A stretch of 64,000 nt of DNA from Bin5 sp965261695 (GCA_965261695.1 OZ253474.1:2480001-2544000), one strand, 5' to 3'. Shown: positions 25,989 through 34,542, numbered from the stretch's first letter. Program-made: numbers and translations. Notes: generated from the sequence alone by a model not told the origin.

Positions 25989-26622
25989 AGCGTATACCGA
26001 GGCTGACGCCTGCCGACCTATACCTGTAGACGCTTCAGCGTTTAACCGGAAGGCAATCGTTCCGTATGGTTTAACGACTTCTCACCTGCGTTCAGCAATG
26101 CAGGATTTCGTCAGTTTCCTGGGCTTTATCAATCAGCAGCTTCACGAGCAGGAGCTTTCCCGGCTCGAAAGCTTTTTGATGACTGCAAATTTCAGCAGCA
26201 TGGTAGGGGAATTCATGAACGAGACAGTTCCCCGATACTGTCCTACACTGGTGAAAAACCAGTATCATAATGGGCATCCTGATCTCATTCCGACGGGCAT
26301 GTTCGACGGCGACTCGGTACAATATACGCAAACGGGCATCGAGATCAAGGCATCCCGCCACAGCAGCGGATGGCAGGGGCACAATCCAGAAGCCGTTTGG
26401 CTCCTGGTCTTCTATTTTGACAGCAATACTGTCAGAGATAAGAGCAAGAATATGTCGCCGAAACCGTTCCAATTTCGCGGCGTTTATGGAGCGCGGCTTG
26501 AGAAAGAGGATTGGAATTTCTCAGGCCGCTCAGAGACCAGCCGCCGTACCATCACAGCGAGTGTAAATCGCCAAGGCGTGACCAAGATGAAAGAGAACTG
26601 GATTTACGAGGATTTACGCTAG
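25981..26622 (+). CDS. PD-(D/E)xK type II restriction endonuclease
   Basis: The product of up to 213 residues has a clear nuclease core: HPD (Asp101) in NGHPDLIPTG, then GIEIKASRHSSGWQGHNP with Glu121 and Lys123, and LLVFYFDSN on the next strand. The gene converges on the N4/N6 methyltransferase gene, with 3' ends overlapping by 9 nt, the arrangement of a type II system. The ATG at 25981 overlaps the upstream stop; the next Met is codon 40 (26098), but VPYGLTTSHL before it looks like protein, so the upstream start is preferred. The first 20 residues may not be part of the fold. The recognition sequence is unknown. Confidence 0.72.
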   Translation: MRRAYTEADACRPIPVDASAFNRKAIVPYGLTTSHLRSAMQDFVSFLGFINQQLHEQELSRLESFLMTANFSSMVGEFMNETVPRYCPTLVKNQYHNGHPDLIPTGMFDGDSVQYTQTGIEIKASRHSSGWQGHNPEAVWLLVFYFDSNTVRDKSKNMSPKPFQFRGVYGARLEKEDWNFSGRSETSRRTITASVNRQGVTKMKENWIYEDLR

Positions 26623-27552
26623 TGTGAGCTCCATCTGCGCCGTCTGCGCGTCGATTTCTGCGAGTGCGGGAACTGCTGCCCGGCTCATTTCAAAATAGTC
26701 AGGGACCCTTTCGATACCAATGCTATGGTAGCCGATAGCCTGCGCCGCGGCGACTGTCGAGCCGGAACCCATGAAGGGATCGAGTACGATCCCTTCACCC
26801 AGGGGCAGCGAGGCGTAGACGATCTGGCGCAGGAAGGATTGCGGCTTGAGACTGGGATGCGGCGCAATTTCACGCTCTCGTTTCGGCGTTCGCCCGCTTT
26901 CGATCACGTCCTCAAACGGTCTGCCGTCCGGCTTGCGCCGGAGTCCACCCGTCTGATATCGAGCCAGACAGTCACTCACTTTCATCCCCTTAGGCAAGGG
27001 CTTGCGGAACATACCCCACGGTTCGTATGCGCCGCGCGCCATAGAGCAGACTCCTGGGAATTCTCCTTCCGCGTTCTTGGGACGGTCTCCACCGCGCAGC
27101 GTGCGCACAAGGCGTATGATCTGGCCCCGAAACTCCAGCCCGGCATTCGAAACGGACGTAAAAACATCCTGCGCGAGAAAAGAGTTCGAGGCGATGAACA
27201 GATGCCCACCGGGCCGCAGGATACGCTTTACAAGCCGCGCCCATTCAGAGAAGTACAACGCGACATGCTCTCTCTCACTCTGTGAAAGGGCCGTAAACCG
27301 GGGAAGCGGCGAACGTTTGCTGCCATCGAATGCAGGGGGAATTCGCCAAATTCCCCCGTTGTCGTTCGCTCTTTTCTCCAGTTGGACAAGTTCATACTCT
27401 TTCACGCCGTAGGGCGGGTCTGTCACAACTGAATGCACGGAGTTTTCGGCAACGCTTTGCATCCATGCGAAACAGTCGGCTTGAATCGCGACAGAGGTGG
27501 CAAAGTGGTGCGTGGGGAGGTCCTGCGTAAACAGACTCCAATCTTGTGTCAC
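26614..27552 (-). CDS. Site-specific DNA methyltransferase (N4-cytosine/N6-adenine, type II)
   Basis: The 312-residue protein has motif IV near the N-terminus as VVTDPPYGVKE and motif I near the C-terminus as LDPFMGSGSTVAAAQ, the beta-class order. EWARLVKRILRPGGHLFI is motif VI-like. It methylates an exocyclic amino group at the site cut by the convergent PD-(D/E)xK enzyme. The GTG at 27552 is chosen because AAGGAGA lies seven bases upstream; an open frame continues to a TTG at 27612, across a palindromic GCGCCC element that is better read as a leader hairpin. A Phd-like antitoxin gene lies immediately upstream on the same strand. Confidence 0.9.
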   Translation of the reverse strand: MTQDWSLFTQDLPTHHFATSVAIQADCFAWMQSVAENSVHSVVTDPPYGVKEYELVQLEKRANDNGGIWRIPPAFDGSKRSPLPRFTALSQSEREHVALYFSEWARLVKRILRPGGHLFIASNSFLAQDVFTSVSNAGLEFRGQIIRLVRTLRGGDRPKNAEGEFPGVCSMARGAYEPWGMFRKPLPKGMKVSDCLARYQTGGLRRKPDGRPFEDVIESGRTPKREREIAPHPSLKPQSFLRQIVYASLPLGEGIVLDPFMGSGSTVAAAQAIGYHSIGIERVPDYFEMSRAAVPALAEIDAQTAQMELTLA

Positions 27553-27565
27553 AGCCGTTCTCCTT

Positions 27566-27592
27566 ACCGCGCCCCTTTCGAGCAGGGGCGCA
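27566..27592. repeat. GCGCCC palindromic element, copy 2 (hairpin in methyltransferase leader)
   Basis: On the minus strand GCGCCCC-TGCTCGAAA-GGGGCGC forms a 7-bp perfect stem with a 9-nt loop. It ends a few bases before the ribosome binding site of the methyltransferase and matches 26 of 27 bases of 10807-10833. Its position would let it affect translation of the modification enzyme. Confidence 0.6.
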
Positions 27593-27608
27593 TTCAACCT
27601 GTCTGCAA

Positions 27609-27848
27609 TCAATCTAAAGGCGTGCCCAGATGATAGGTAGGACTCTGCTCACGAATGATCTCCTCAAGTCGTTGACGCTCCCCGACGCTTGCCGATAGCA
27701 GACGCTCCAGCTCGGAGAGACTTACCAAAAGAGCCTGAGGCGCGTTGCGACGCTTGATGATATACCATGCATGGTTTTGGACGACATCATCCAGCACTCT
27801 GCCAAAGTTATTTTGCGCTTGTGTAGAAGAGATAGCTTTAATGGCCAC
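27609..27848 (-). CDS. Phd/YefM-family antitoxin-like protein, no adjacent toxin
   Basis: The 79-residue protein starts MAIKAISSTQAQNNFGRVLDDVV, the DNA-binding Phd/YefM N-terminus, followed by WYIIKRRNAPQALLVSLSELERLL. In Phd systems this protein represses its operon and neutralises a Doc, YoeB or PIN toxin. No toxin gene is found on either side; the next gene on the strand is the methyltransferase. It may be an orphan or act as a transcription regulator of the restriction-modification genes. The upstream region on the minus strand is AT-rich (27850-27950), likely its promoter. Confidence 0.85.
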   Translation of the reverse strand: MAIKAISSTQAQNNFGRVLDDVVQNHAWYIIKRRNAPQALLVSLSELERLLSASVGERQRLEEIIREQSPTYHLGTPLD

Positions 27849-28030
27849 GAAAGTTTCACCATAGAATTATAGATAATTTAGCTAATCTAGCCATATTATA
27901 CAATTCATTTCATTCTTTTGTCAACTCTCGAAAGTGAGCGGAGATTAGGATTGTTTCACAGCATGTCGGGGATATGGTATATTGCCGGTGGTGGTGGTTG
28001 CCGTGTGTGGCCCGCCTTGGAGGTGCAGCG

Positions 28031-28303
28031 ATGCATCAAGAGCCGGAGATGATTTACGAAAAGAGGCAGCGTCAGACGATGACGAGCTCCGCTGCGTCGA
28101 TTCGGACAAGCGGGGGTCGATTGGATTGTGGGGGGGTGATTCGCGATCTTGTCGGGTTCGCGCTGATGGAGCTGGTAAGCCCGGTGGCGGGATTGGCCGT
28201 TTTCGTTGTGACGTTCTGCGCTGCCGCTTTGGGGGTGGCGTGTGATCTAGCCGGGTACGGGATGAGCGCGCTGAACGGAACGGCGCGCAAGACAAAGAGA
28301 TAG
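28031..28303 (+). CDS. Small membrane protein, unknown function
   Basis: The 90-residue product begins MHQEPEMIYEKRQRQ and contains a hydrophobic stretch about 35 residues long (LVGFALMELVSPVAGLAVFV then VTFCAAALGVACDLAG), enough for one or two membrane helices, and a basic end (TARKTKR). The ATG at 28031 is preceded by GGAGGTG at optimal distance, and a GC-rich hairpin follows the stop at 28336, so it looks like a complete transcription unit. I do not recognise a family. Confidence 0.6.
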   Translation: MHQEPEMIYEKRQRQTMTSSAASIRTSGGRLDCGGVIRDLVGFALMELVSPVAGLAVFVVTFCAAALGVACDLAGYGMSALNGTARKTKR

Positions 28304-28335
28304 TCGTTCGGAGAGTGCGCCGCAGAAGTATCGTA

Positions 28336-28364
28336 AAGCCCCGGTAGATTAGTTGCCGGGGCTT
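28336..28364 (+). terminator. Hairpin after the small membrane protein gene
   Basis: aagccccgg (28336-28344) pairs perfectly with ccggggctt (28356-28364) across an 11-nt loop. The following sequence (cttgttc) is only weakly T-rich. It lies 33 nt after the stop and 48 nt before the next start. Confidence 0.65.
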
Positions 28365-28411
28365 CTTGTTCAGTGGCCACACTGAGCAGGATAGAACAGG
28401 AGGGACGAGCG

Positions 28412-29650
28412 ATGCAGATCAACCGCCAGCAGTTTCTGGAGCAGGGATACCTGGTTTTGCGGGAGGTGATCGCGCCGGACCGGTTAGAGCAGTTGCGCGC
28501 GGATTTTGAAACGCTGGTGGATAGGCAGCGGCGGATCTGGGCGCAGGAGCGAGGGCCGGATGATCCGCCGGGAGGCGCGTGGGAGACGCGGCCGCAGCCG
28601 CGGCTAAGCCCGTACAATATACTGATCGACGAGGCGACGGCGAGCACGGTCGAGGTCTGGCTGCAGGAGAACACGTTGGGGGTGAGCCGTCAGCTGTTGA
28701 GTGTCCCGGAGGCGGCGTCGGTGGCGAGCATGATGCTGATGTGCAGCCCGGTGCGCGATCATGGCCCGGCGCGGTGGCATCGCGATGTGCATCCGATCGA
28801 CATGGCGCCGCTGTCGGGGCTGCAGAAGGATTTGGTGGAGAACGGGCCGAAATATGTGCAGTGGAACATTCCGCTGTATGACGACGATGTGCTGTGGATG
28901 GTGCCGGGCAGCCACCGGCGCGTGAACACGGAGACCGAGGACCGGGAGTTGCTGGAGGACCCGCGACGCGCCCTGACCAGCGGCGTGCCGGTGGATCTGA
29001 ACGCGGGCGACGGGGTTGTGTATGTCAACTACATGCTGCATTGGGGGAGCGCCTACAGTCCCAAGATACGCCGCACGATCCACGGGGGACATTCGATCTT
29101 TCCCTACTACCCGGACATGTCGTTCAGCGAGTACCTTTCGCCTGAGGCGCGCACGTTATTCACGCAATGGGATCAACGGGGCGCGGAACTACAGGACTGG
29201 ACCGAGGCCGGGTTGCGGGCGGTGCTGAACGGTGATGCCGGCGCGTACGAGACCGCGCTGGGGGCGCTGCAGCCGGGCGTGGGCGAAGATGGCAAGATGG
29301 TTCTGTCGATCTACCTGTGCAAGGCGGCTCTGCATATCCTGGTTGTGAAGCATCACAACTCGGCGGCGACGAATGGCTCCTCCGACCCGCTGGCAGGCAT
29401 TACAGCGGATTATCGCAGCCGCGCGCTCGGCGCGCACCCGATTTCGATCAACTGGGGACCCCAGTTTGCGGCGCGCTTCACGGTGGACGAGGCGGCTGCT
29501 CTGCACAGGCGCTTTGCGACGCTGGACAGGAAGCTGAAGGCGGAGGAGGATCATTTCGCGCCCGGCTTCCAGTCCAGCCCGATGCGCTACTTCTTCAACG
29601 AGATGCCGGTCGATTTCACGCTGGAGGAGTTCATCGCCAGCTGGAACTGA
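28412..29650 (+). CDS. Phytanoyl-CoA dioxygenase (PhyH) family protein
   Basis: The 412-residue protein belongs to the Fe(II)/2-oxoglutarate PhyH family. FLEQGYLVLREVI is the usual N-terminus, WHRDVHPIDMAP carries the H-x-D iron ligands, VPGSHRRVN is the loop after the second metal strand, and LHWGS with HGGHSIF provides the distal His and the 2-oxoglutarate-binding region. It likely hydroxylates a small molecule; substrates cannot be predicted. An AGGAGGGA site at 28398-28405 sets the ATG at 28412. It is a single gene that converges with an SDR gene across a 47-bp tandem duplication. Confidence 0.87.
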   Translation: MQINRQQFLEQGYLVLREVIAPDRLEQLRADFETLVDRQRRIWAQERGPDDPPGGAWETRPQPRLSPYNILIDEATASTVEVWLQENTLGVSRQLLSVPEAASVASMMLMCSPVRDHGPARWHRDVHPIDMAPLSGLQKDLVENGPKYVQWNIPLYDDDVLWMVPGSHRRVNTETEDRELLEDPRRALTSGVPVDLNAGDGVVYVNYMLHWGSAYSPKIRRTIHGGHSIFPYYPDMSFSEYLSPEARTLFTQWDQRGAELQDWTEAGLRAVLNGDAGAYETALGALQPGVGEDGKMVLSIYLCKAALHILVVKHHNSAATNGSSDPLAGITADYRSRALGAHPISINWGPQFAARFTVDEAAALHRRFATLDRKLKAEEDHFAPGFQSSPMRYFFNEMPVDFTLEEFIASWN

Positions 29651-29651
29651 C

Positions 29652-29745
29652 TTTGGCCTTCGTCAAGGCGCAGCAGTTGCGGTCGGTTCAGACCAAAGTT
29701 TGGCCTTCGCCAAGGCGCAGCAGATACGGTCGGCTCAGGCCAAAG
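29652..29745. repeat. Two tandem 47-bp repeats between convergent genes
   Basis: Bases 29652-29698 and 29699-29745 are adjacent copies that agree at about 42 of 47 positions. Each begins tttggcc and ends in accaaag or ggccaaag, so each can fold into a stem. They fill the whole space between the PhyH stop and the SDR stop and may serve as a bidirectional terminator. Confidence 0.8.
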
Positions 29746-29747
29746 TC

Positions 29748-30602
29748 CTACAGTTCGCTTTTAAGCCATTCGGAGCCTTGCGCTTCCAACTCGGCGCGCA
29801 GATTGGCCTCAAGCCGCCCAGGTACGCCGAGCGGGTTGAATGCCGCCACGCCCCGGTCGGCGATCAGGTTATGGCCGGTGATGGCCGCCGATTCATCCGA
29901 CGCCAGGAAAAGCATGACCTCGGCCACCTGTTCCGGCAAGGCGGGGCTGCCCAGAGGGTAGACAAATTTCTGTCTTCTGACCTCGCTCGGATTCTGTGCG
30001 AGCATCTCGTATTTCTTCTCGGTGAGCATACGGGCGGGGGTGAGCGTATTCGCCCGGATCCCTTGGGGGCCATAAGCAATCGCCAGATTCATGCTGAGAT
30101 TAATCATGGCGGCCTTGGCCGGACCATAGGATGAGAGACTGGGGCTGCCGAAGAGAGCATTGCCTGATGAGACGTTTATGATGCTGCCGCCCCCCTGCTT
30201 GATCATCAGAGGAACGACCTCCTTGCAGAACAGAAGCGGCGCTGTCACATGGCAGAAGAGCCCTTCTTCCCAGTCTTTGAGCGTGACATCTTCCAACATG
30301 CCGCCCGGGTTGTCGATGATGGCATTGTTGACCATGACATCGACGCGTCCATAGCGCTCGACGGTGAATTGGACGAGGGCTGTGATGTCCTCTTTCATCA
30401 TGACATCACAGCGTTTGTAGGCGATCTCTCCGCTGAGGCCTTCTGCGGCGGCGAGCACCTTTTGCGCGTTCTCCGGGGTGCGGCCGCGGTCGCAGATGAC
30501 GACGGAAGCGCCCTCGCGGGCGAAGGCGAGCGCGCCGGCTTTGCCCAGCCCCAAGGTTGCGCCGGTGATGATGGCCACTTTGCCTGCTAATCTCGTTCCC
30601 AT
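29748..30602 (-). CDS. Short-chain dehydrogenase/reductase (SDR)
   Basis: The 284-residue enzyme has the classical SDR motifs: TGATLGLGKAGA for dinucleotide binding, VNNAIID in place of NNAG, the active-site Ser in INVSSGNALFG and Y-x3-K as SSYGPAKAA. C-terminal LASDESAAITGHNLIADRG is typical. It should oxidise or reduce a hydroxyl/keto group with NAD(P). The gene stands alone, upstream on its strand of nothing obvious, and converges with PhyH. The end (EAQGSEWLKSEL) abuts the 47-bp repeats. Confidence 0.9.
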   Translation of the reverse strand: MGTRLAGKVAIITGATLGLGKAGALAFAREGASVVICDRGRTPENAQKVLAAAEGLSGEIAYKRCDVMMKEDITALVQFTVERYGRVDVMVNNAIIDNPGGMLEDVTLKDWEEGLFCHVTAPLLFCKEVVPLMIKQGGGSIINVSSGNALFGSPSLSSYGPAKAAMINLSMNLAIAYGPQGIRANTLTPARMLTEKKYEMLAQNPSEVRRQKFVYPLGSPALPEQVAEVMLFLASDESAAITGHNLIADRGVAAFNPLGVPGRLEANLRAELEAQGSEWLKSEL

Positions 30603-30686
30603 GAGTTTCTCCTTATATCTGATGGCGGTGGTGGTAGATTCACCCGCTGCGCGCGGCGTGCGTCTTGCGGGATGCCGTGCATGGGG

Positions 30687-31733
30687 TCAATCGCTGAAAG
30701 AGAAGGAATAGAGCGTCGCGTCATGCAGTTCGAAGATGAGCTGAATTTCCCGGCCCACCAGCGATGCCAGATCCTGCCCGTCGCGCCATTGCAGCGGGAG
30801 ATCGGTGACATCGGCCTGGACCGAAATCGAGTCGGCCAGGCCCTTGCCATCGACATCCGCCAGCGCCGCTCTGACCAGACCGCCGTCGGCGTCGGCGCTG
30901 AGGCGGAGTTGGCGTCCACTGCATTGTACAGGCTGTGTGACGAGCGCGGCGGTCCGGCCCTTTTTGACCGGCGTCAACCCGGCGAACCCATCGGGCCGCA
31001 ACGTCGCCAAGCCGAGATAGCCGGCGCGCCAGTCGGTGTGGGGGCCGTCGCTGCCGCCGTAATAGAGCTGCAAGCGCCCGTCCTTGAGGAACGGATAGGC
31101 GGCTGCGTAGACACAGCCCCAGTCGAAGCTGCCTTCCTCGCCGCGTTCGATCAGGGGCGTCCCTGGAGAGACGCGCTGCCATTGCACGGTGTCGCGGCTC
31201 CAGGCCAGTTCACAGTCGACAAGGTCGGTCTCGGTATTGAACATCAGCAGCAGGCCGAGATAGAGCTGGGCGTAGGGGAAGGCAATCAGGGCATAGGTCT
31301 GGCGTTCGGGCTCGCCGGGCAGCGCGCTCAGCGCCTCGACAGCCGGGGTCCAGGTTTTGAAGTCCTCGCTCTCGGTGCGACCGACGGTGCGCTGGCGTCC
31401 GTCCCAGAGGCGGGTTATGCCGACATACCTGGCGTGGCGCTCATCCCAGAACAGATTGTTGTGGGTATCCCAGCGGGCGTCGATCTCAGGGCAGGGCTGC
31501 ATCGCGGACCAGTGCAGGCCATCGGGCGAACGGGCGACGCCGCCTTCCATGAACGCATTGAACCTGGCCGCCGGGTCGGGATCGCGGGGGTCGAGGGTGA
31601 CGCCGACGCCATGCACATCGCGCATGACGAGGTTGTTGCGGGTGGAGCCATTGAACTCGATCAGACCGAGATCGGGCTTTTGCCAGCGGATGCCATCGGC
31701 GGAGACGGCGTAACAGACGCCAATTGGATCCAA
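30687..31733 (-). pseudogene. N-terminally truncated GH32-like beta-fructosidase-fold protein
   Basis: The remaining 348 residues show five-bladed-propeller signatures of GH32/GH43-like proteins: CYAVSADGIRWQKPDLGLIEF, ARSPDGLHW, NNLFWDERHARYVGITR, and a C-terminal beta-sandwich. The family normally has about 100 more residues before this point, with the catalytic nucleophile Asp near the start. Here the sequence begins abruptly at a TTG within the junction ATCTTTGGATCCAATTGG, directly joined to the interrupted sugar-binding protein gene on the same strand. A deletion has probably removed the end of one gene and the beginning of the other. Activity is unlikely without the missing blade. Confidence 0.7.
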
Positions 31734-32373
31734 AGATGTCTTCGCTCAGGTCGTTGATGGCGCAGACGGCCTCGCGGTAGTCGTTCCAGTCCCACCATTT
31801 GTCGCCGTTGTGGTCGTGTTCCCAGGGCATGGGGAGGCCGGCCTCTTTGAAGAGGTCCTTGTTGATGCCCGTCATGACGATATTGAGCTGGAAGGGCACG
31901 GCCTTGACCTTGCCCGGCTCGTAACCGACATGGTTGGGGATACGGATCAGTTCGCTGCCCTCTTCGCCGGGGAAGGGAGTGCCGCTGGCCTCGAAGTAGG
32001 GGGTGAGATTGGCGGCGATTTCATGAAACCCACTCAGCTGCAGATCGAAGAACAACATGATGTCGCCCCATTCACCTGCGGCGACGAGGATGGGCATGCG
32101 GCGGTCGAAGTCGGCGACGGGTTCAAAGATGATGCCGATTTCGGGGCGCTGTTCGGCCCAATTGTCGAGAAAGCCGTTCATCAGCTCACGGCGCACGCCG
32201 GAGCCCCACTTGTTGAGGAACCGCAGGGCGACGCGTTCCGAGGTAGGGGCTGCGGAGCCTTCCGTACCCGCTGCCGATGGAGCGACGGGGGCCACACATC
32301 CCGCCACGGCTGCCCCCGCTACCAAGCCACCAGACACTCTCAGAAAATCACGTCTGCTTGACTTGCTTGTCAT
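31734..32373 (-). pseudogene. Sugar ABC transporter substrate-binding lipoprotein, C-terminally truncated
   Basis: The N-terminus is a Tat-type lipoprotein signal: SRRDFLRVSGGLVAGAAVAGC with the twin arginine and the VAGC lipobox. The mature part reads like an extracellular solute-binding protein of the sugar type (LRFLNKWGSG, VAAGEWGDIMLF, NIVMTGINKDLFKEAGLP, WDWNDYREAVCAI). After DLSEDIFG the similarity ends and the frame runs through the GH32-like gene in a different phase, giving an Arg/Pro-rich nonsense tail to about 31486. Only about half of the usual 420-450 residues remain, and no permease genes are adjacent, so the transport locus is broken. Confidence 0.75.
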
Positions 32374-32607
32374 CGGTCTTCTCTCCTGAGGTTGTGCATC
32401 GAATGTACAAAAATGCGTTACGTTCCCTTAAATCCCTCCTTTCATGGTCTTCTTGGTGACGCCGGAGCCGTCCGTTATGGGAACGAGACGACCAAGCCAA
32501 TGAGTAAAAAATATAGCACCTTAACGATTCCTATTATACAATACGATTCATGCCTTGGCAGGAACACAATAAATCCCACTTTTGCCGACTTTTGGAGTAC
32601 ATTGCCC

Positions 32608-33375
32608 ATGCAATTTGGAATCTGTCTACCTATTGCCGATGCGGGAATCGCGCACGCGGCCGGCTTTGATTTTGTCGAGCCGACGGTGCGCTCATTGTCG
32701 CCGCTGGACCCGGATTTCGACATGATCCGGGCGCCGTTTGACAGTGCGCCGCTGCCAACACCGGTTTTTAACGTTTTCGTGCCCACTGAGATTCCACTTA
32801 CGGGGCCGGAGGTGGACTGGGAGCGGGTGGAGAACTATCTGGAGCCGGCGATCGGGCGGGTAGCGGCGCTGGGGGGCGAGGCGATCGTTTTCGGCAGCGG
32901 CGGCGCGCGGCGCGTACCGGACGGCTTTCCACAGGAGGAGGCCAACAAGCAGTTGGTGCGCTTCCTGCGGCTGGCCGGGGGCACGGCTGAACGCAATGAC
33001 ATAACGATCGTCATCGAGCCGCTGAATTCGCGCGAATCGAACATCGTCAACAGCGTGGTGGAAGGAATGGAACTGGCGCAGGCGGCTGACCATCCACGCG
33101 TGCGCCTGCTGGCCGATCTCTACCACATGATGGAGGACGACGAGCCGCTGGAAAACGTCACGACCTGCGCCGCGTGGCTCGATCATGTCCATGTTGCGGA
33201 TACGACGCGCGGCGCGCCGGGCGAAGGCGACTACCCGTACGGGGAGTTCTTCCGCCGTCTGCACGAGGGCGGCTACAGCGGGCGCATTTCGATCGAGTGC
33301 CGCTGGGATGACCTGGCAACGCAGGCAGACCCCGCCGTGCGATTCTTACGCCGCATGTGGGACGAGACGCAATGA
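32608..33375 (+). CDS. Sugar phosphate isomerase/epimerase (xylose-isomerase-like TIM barrel)
   Basis: The 255-residue protein starts MQFGICLPIADAGIAHAAG and follows the AP-endonuclease-2/IolE-like TIM barrel: a FDFVEPTV strand, EAIVFGSGGARRVP, ITIVIEPLN with the metal-binding Glu, LLADLYHMMEDDE with Asp and His, VHVADTTR and ISIECRW with the last Glu. Such enzymes isomerise or epimerise keto sugars or inositols. An in-frame extension to 32392 lacks a ribosome site and is AT-rich, so the ATG at 32608 is used. The next gene begins inside its stop codon (ATGA), showing an operon with the Gfo/Idh enzyme. Confidence 0.88.
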   Translation: MQFGICLPIADAGIAHAAGFDFVEPTVRSLSPLDPDFDMIRAPFDSAPLPTPVFNVFVPTEIPLTGPEVDWERVENYLEPAIGRVAALGGEAIVFGSGGARRVPDGFPQEEANKQLVRFLRLAGGTAERNDITIVIEPLNSRESNIVNSVVEGMELAQAADHPRVRLLADLYHMMEDDEPLENVTTCAAWLDHVHVADTTRGAPGEGDYPYGEFFRRLHEGGYSGRISIECRWDDLATQADPAVRFLRRMWDETQ

Positions 33376-34454
33376 CACAGAACAACTACAGAGGAGAGAG
33401 AAAACCTGACTCCTCAATTCTTAATTTTGCCATTCTCGGCGCGGGGATGGTGGCGGAGTACCACCTGCAGGCGATCCAGGCCTGCGCGGAGGAGGGCGCG
33501 CGCCTGGTGGGGGTCGGGCACTACAATGCGGGCCGCTTCGGGGAGATTTCCGAGCGTTTTGGCGTTGCGGCCAGGCCTTATGACGAGTTGCTCGCCGACC
33601 CGGCGGTTGATGCCGTCTGCATCTGCACGCCGAGCGGTCAGCACGCGCAGCAGACGATCGCCGCGGCCTCAAGCGGCAAGCACGTGCTGGTGGAAAAGCC
33701 GATGGCGCTCTCGCTGGCCGACGCGGACGCGATGATCGCGGCCTGCCGCGAGAACGGCGTGCAGTTGGGCGTCTGTCTGCAACGGCGGGCGGAGCCGCTC
33801 TTCCGCCGCGTCCACGACGCGATCCACGGCGGCGATCTGGGCGAGATCACGCTGGGGGTGGTGACGATGCCCTATTACCGCGATGAGGCCTACTACGCGC
33901 AGGCGGACTGGCGGGGCACGTGGGCCTTGGACGGCGGCGGCGTGCTGATGAACCAGGGCATTCACATTATCGATCTGCTGCTCTGGTTCCTGGGCGACCC
34001 GGTGGAGGTGCATGCTTTCGCCGATTCGCGGCATCGTTCGGTCGAGATCGAAGACACGGCGGGCGCGGTGCTGCGCTTTGGCAACGGCGCGCTGGCGACG
34101 ATCACGGCGACGGTGGCCGCGGAACCGGGTTTCCCGCACCGGCTGGAGGTCTACGGAACCAACGGCGGCATCCAGATTGAGGGTGAGTCGGTGCTGCGCT
34201 GGGGATTGGCCGACGCGGGTAAGGGGACGGTCGAGCCGTGGCCGGTCGCCACAAAACAGGTGGATCCGGGCATGGCCGGCGACCCGCGCGGCATCTCGAC
34301 CAGCGGCCATATCGCCATCCTCAAAGATTTCATCGCCGGCATCCGCCGCGGCCAGGATCCGGTCATCGACGGCGCTGAGGGCAGGCGCAGCTTGGCTACG
34401 ATCCTGGCGGTGTATGAGCATAGTGGACAGTGGCCAGTGGTTAGTGGCCAGTGA
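33372..34454 (+). CDS. Gfo/Idh/MocA family oxidoreductase
   Basis: The 360-residue protein starts at the ATG overlapping the previous stop. After a 20-residue low-complexity leader (YRGERKPDSSIL, from GAGGAGA-like repeat DNA) comes FAILGAGMVAEYHLQAI, then VLVEKPMALSLADADAMI and WRGTWALDGGGVLMNQGIHIIDL, the family blocks. It should act on the same sugar intermediate as the TIM-barrel isomerases around it. The C-terminus (HSGQWPVVSGQ) is encoded by five AGTGG heptamers, so the last dozen residues are likely recent additions. Confidence 0.9.
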   Translation: MTQNNYRGERKPDSSILNFAILGAGMVAEYHLQAIQACAEEGARLVGVGHYNAGRFGEISERFGVAARPYDELLADPAVDAVCICTPSGQHAQQTIAAASSGKHVLVEKPMALSLADADAMIAACRENGVQLGVCLQRRAEPLFRRVHDAIHGGDLGEITLGVVTMPYYRDEAYYAQADWRGTWALDGGGVLMNQGIHIIDLLLWFLGDPVEVHAFADSRHRSVEIEDTAGAVLRFGNGALATITATVAAEPGFPHRLEVYGTNGGIQIEGESVLRWGLADAGKGTVEPWPVATKQVDPGMAGDPRGISTSGHIAILKDFIAGIRRGQDPVIDGAEGRRSLATILAVYEHSGQWPVVSGQ

Positions 34455-34456
34455 AC
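34422..34456. repeat. Heptanucleotide tandem repeat, AGTGG family (5 units, overlapping a coding 3' end)
   Basis: AGTGGAC, AGTGGCC, AGTGGTT, AGTGGCC and AGTGAAC run across the end of the Gfo/Idh gene. The stop codon TGA (34452-34454) lies in the last unit. Confidence 0.82.
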
Positions 34457-34542
34457 ACCTTAAGACATTTCAGTATTGCATTCAAAAAGTTAGACATGCG
34501 GGCGTCGGAGGTTCAAAGGGCGCGCCGTTTTCAGGAGTTGCT

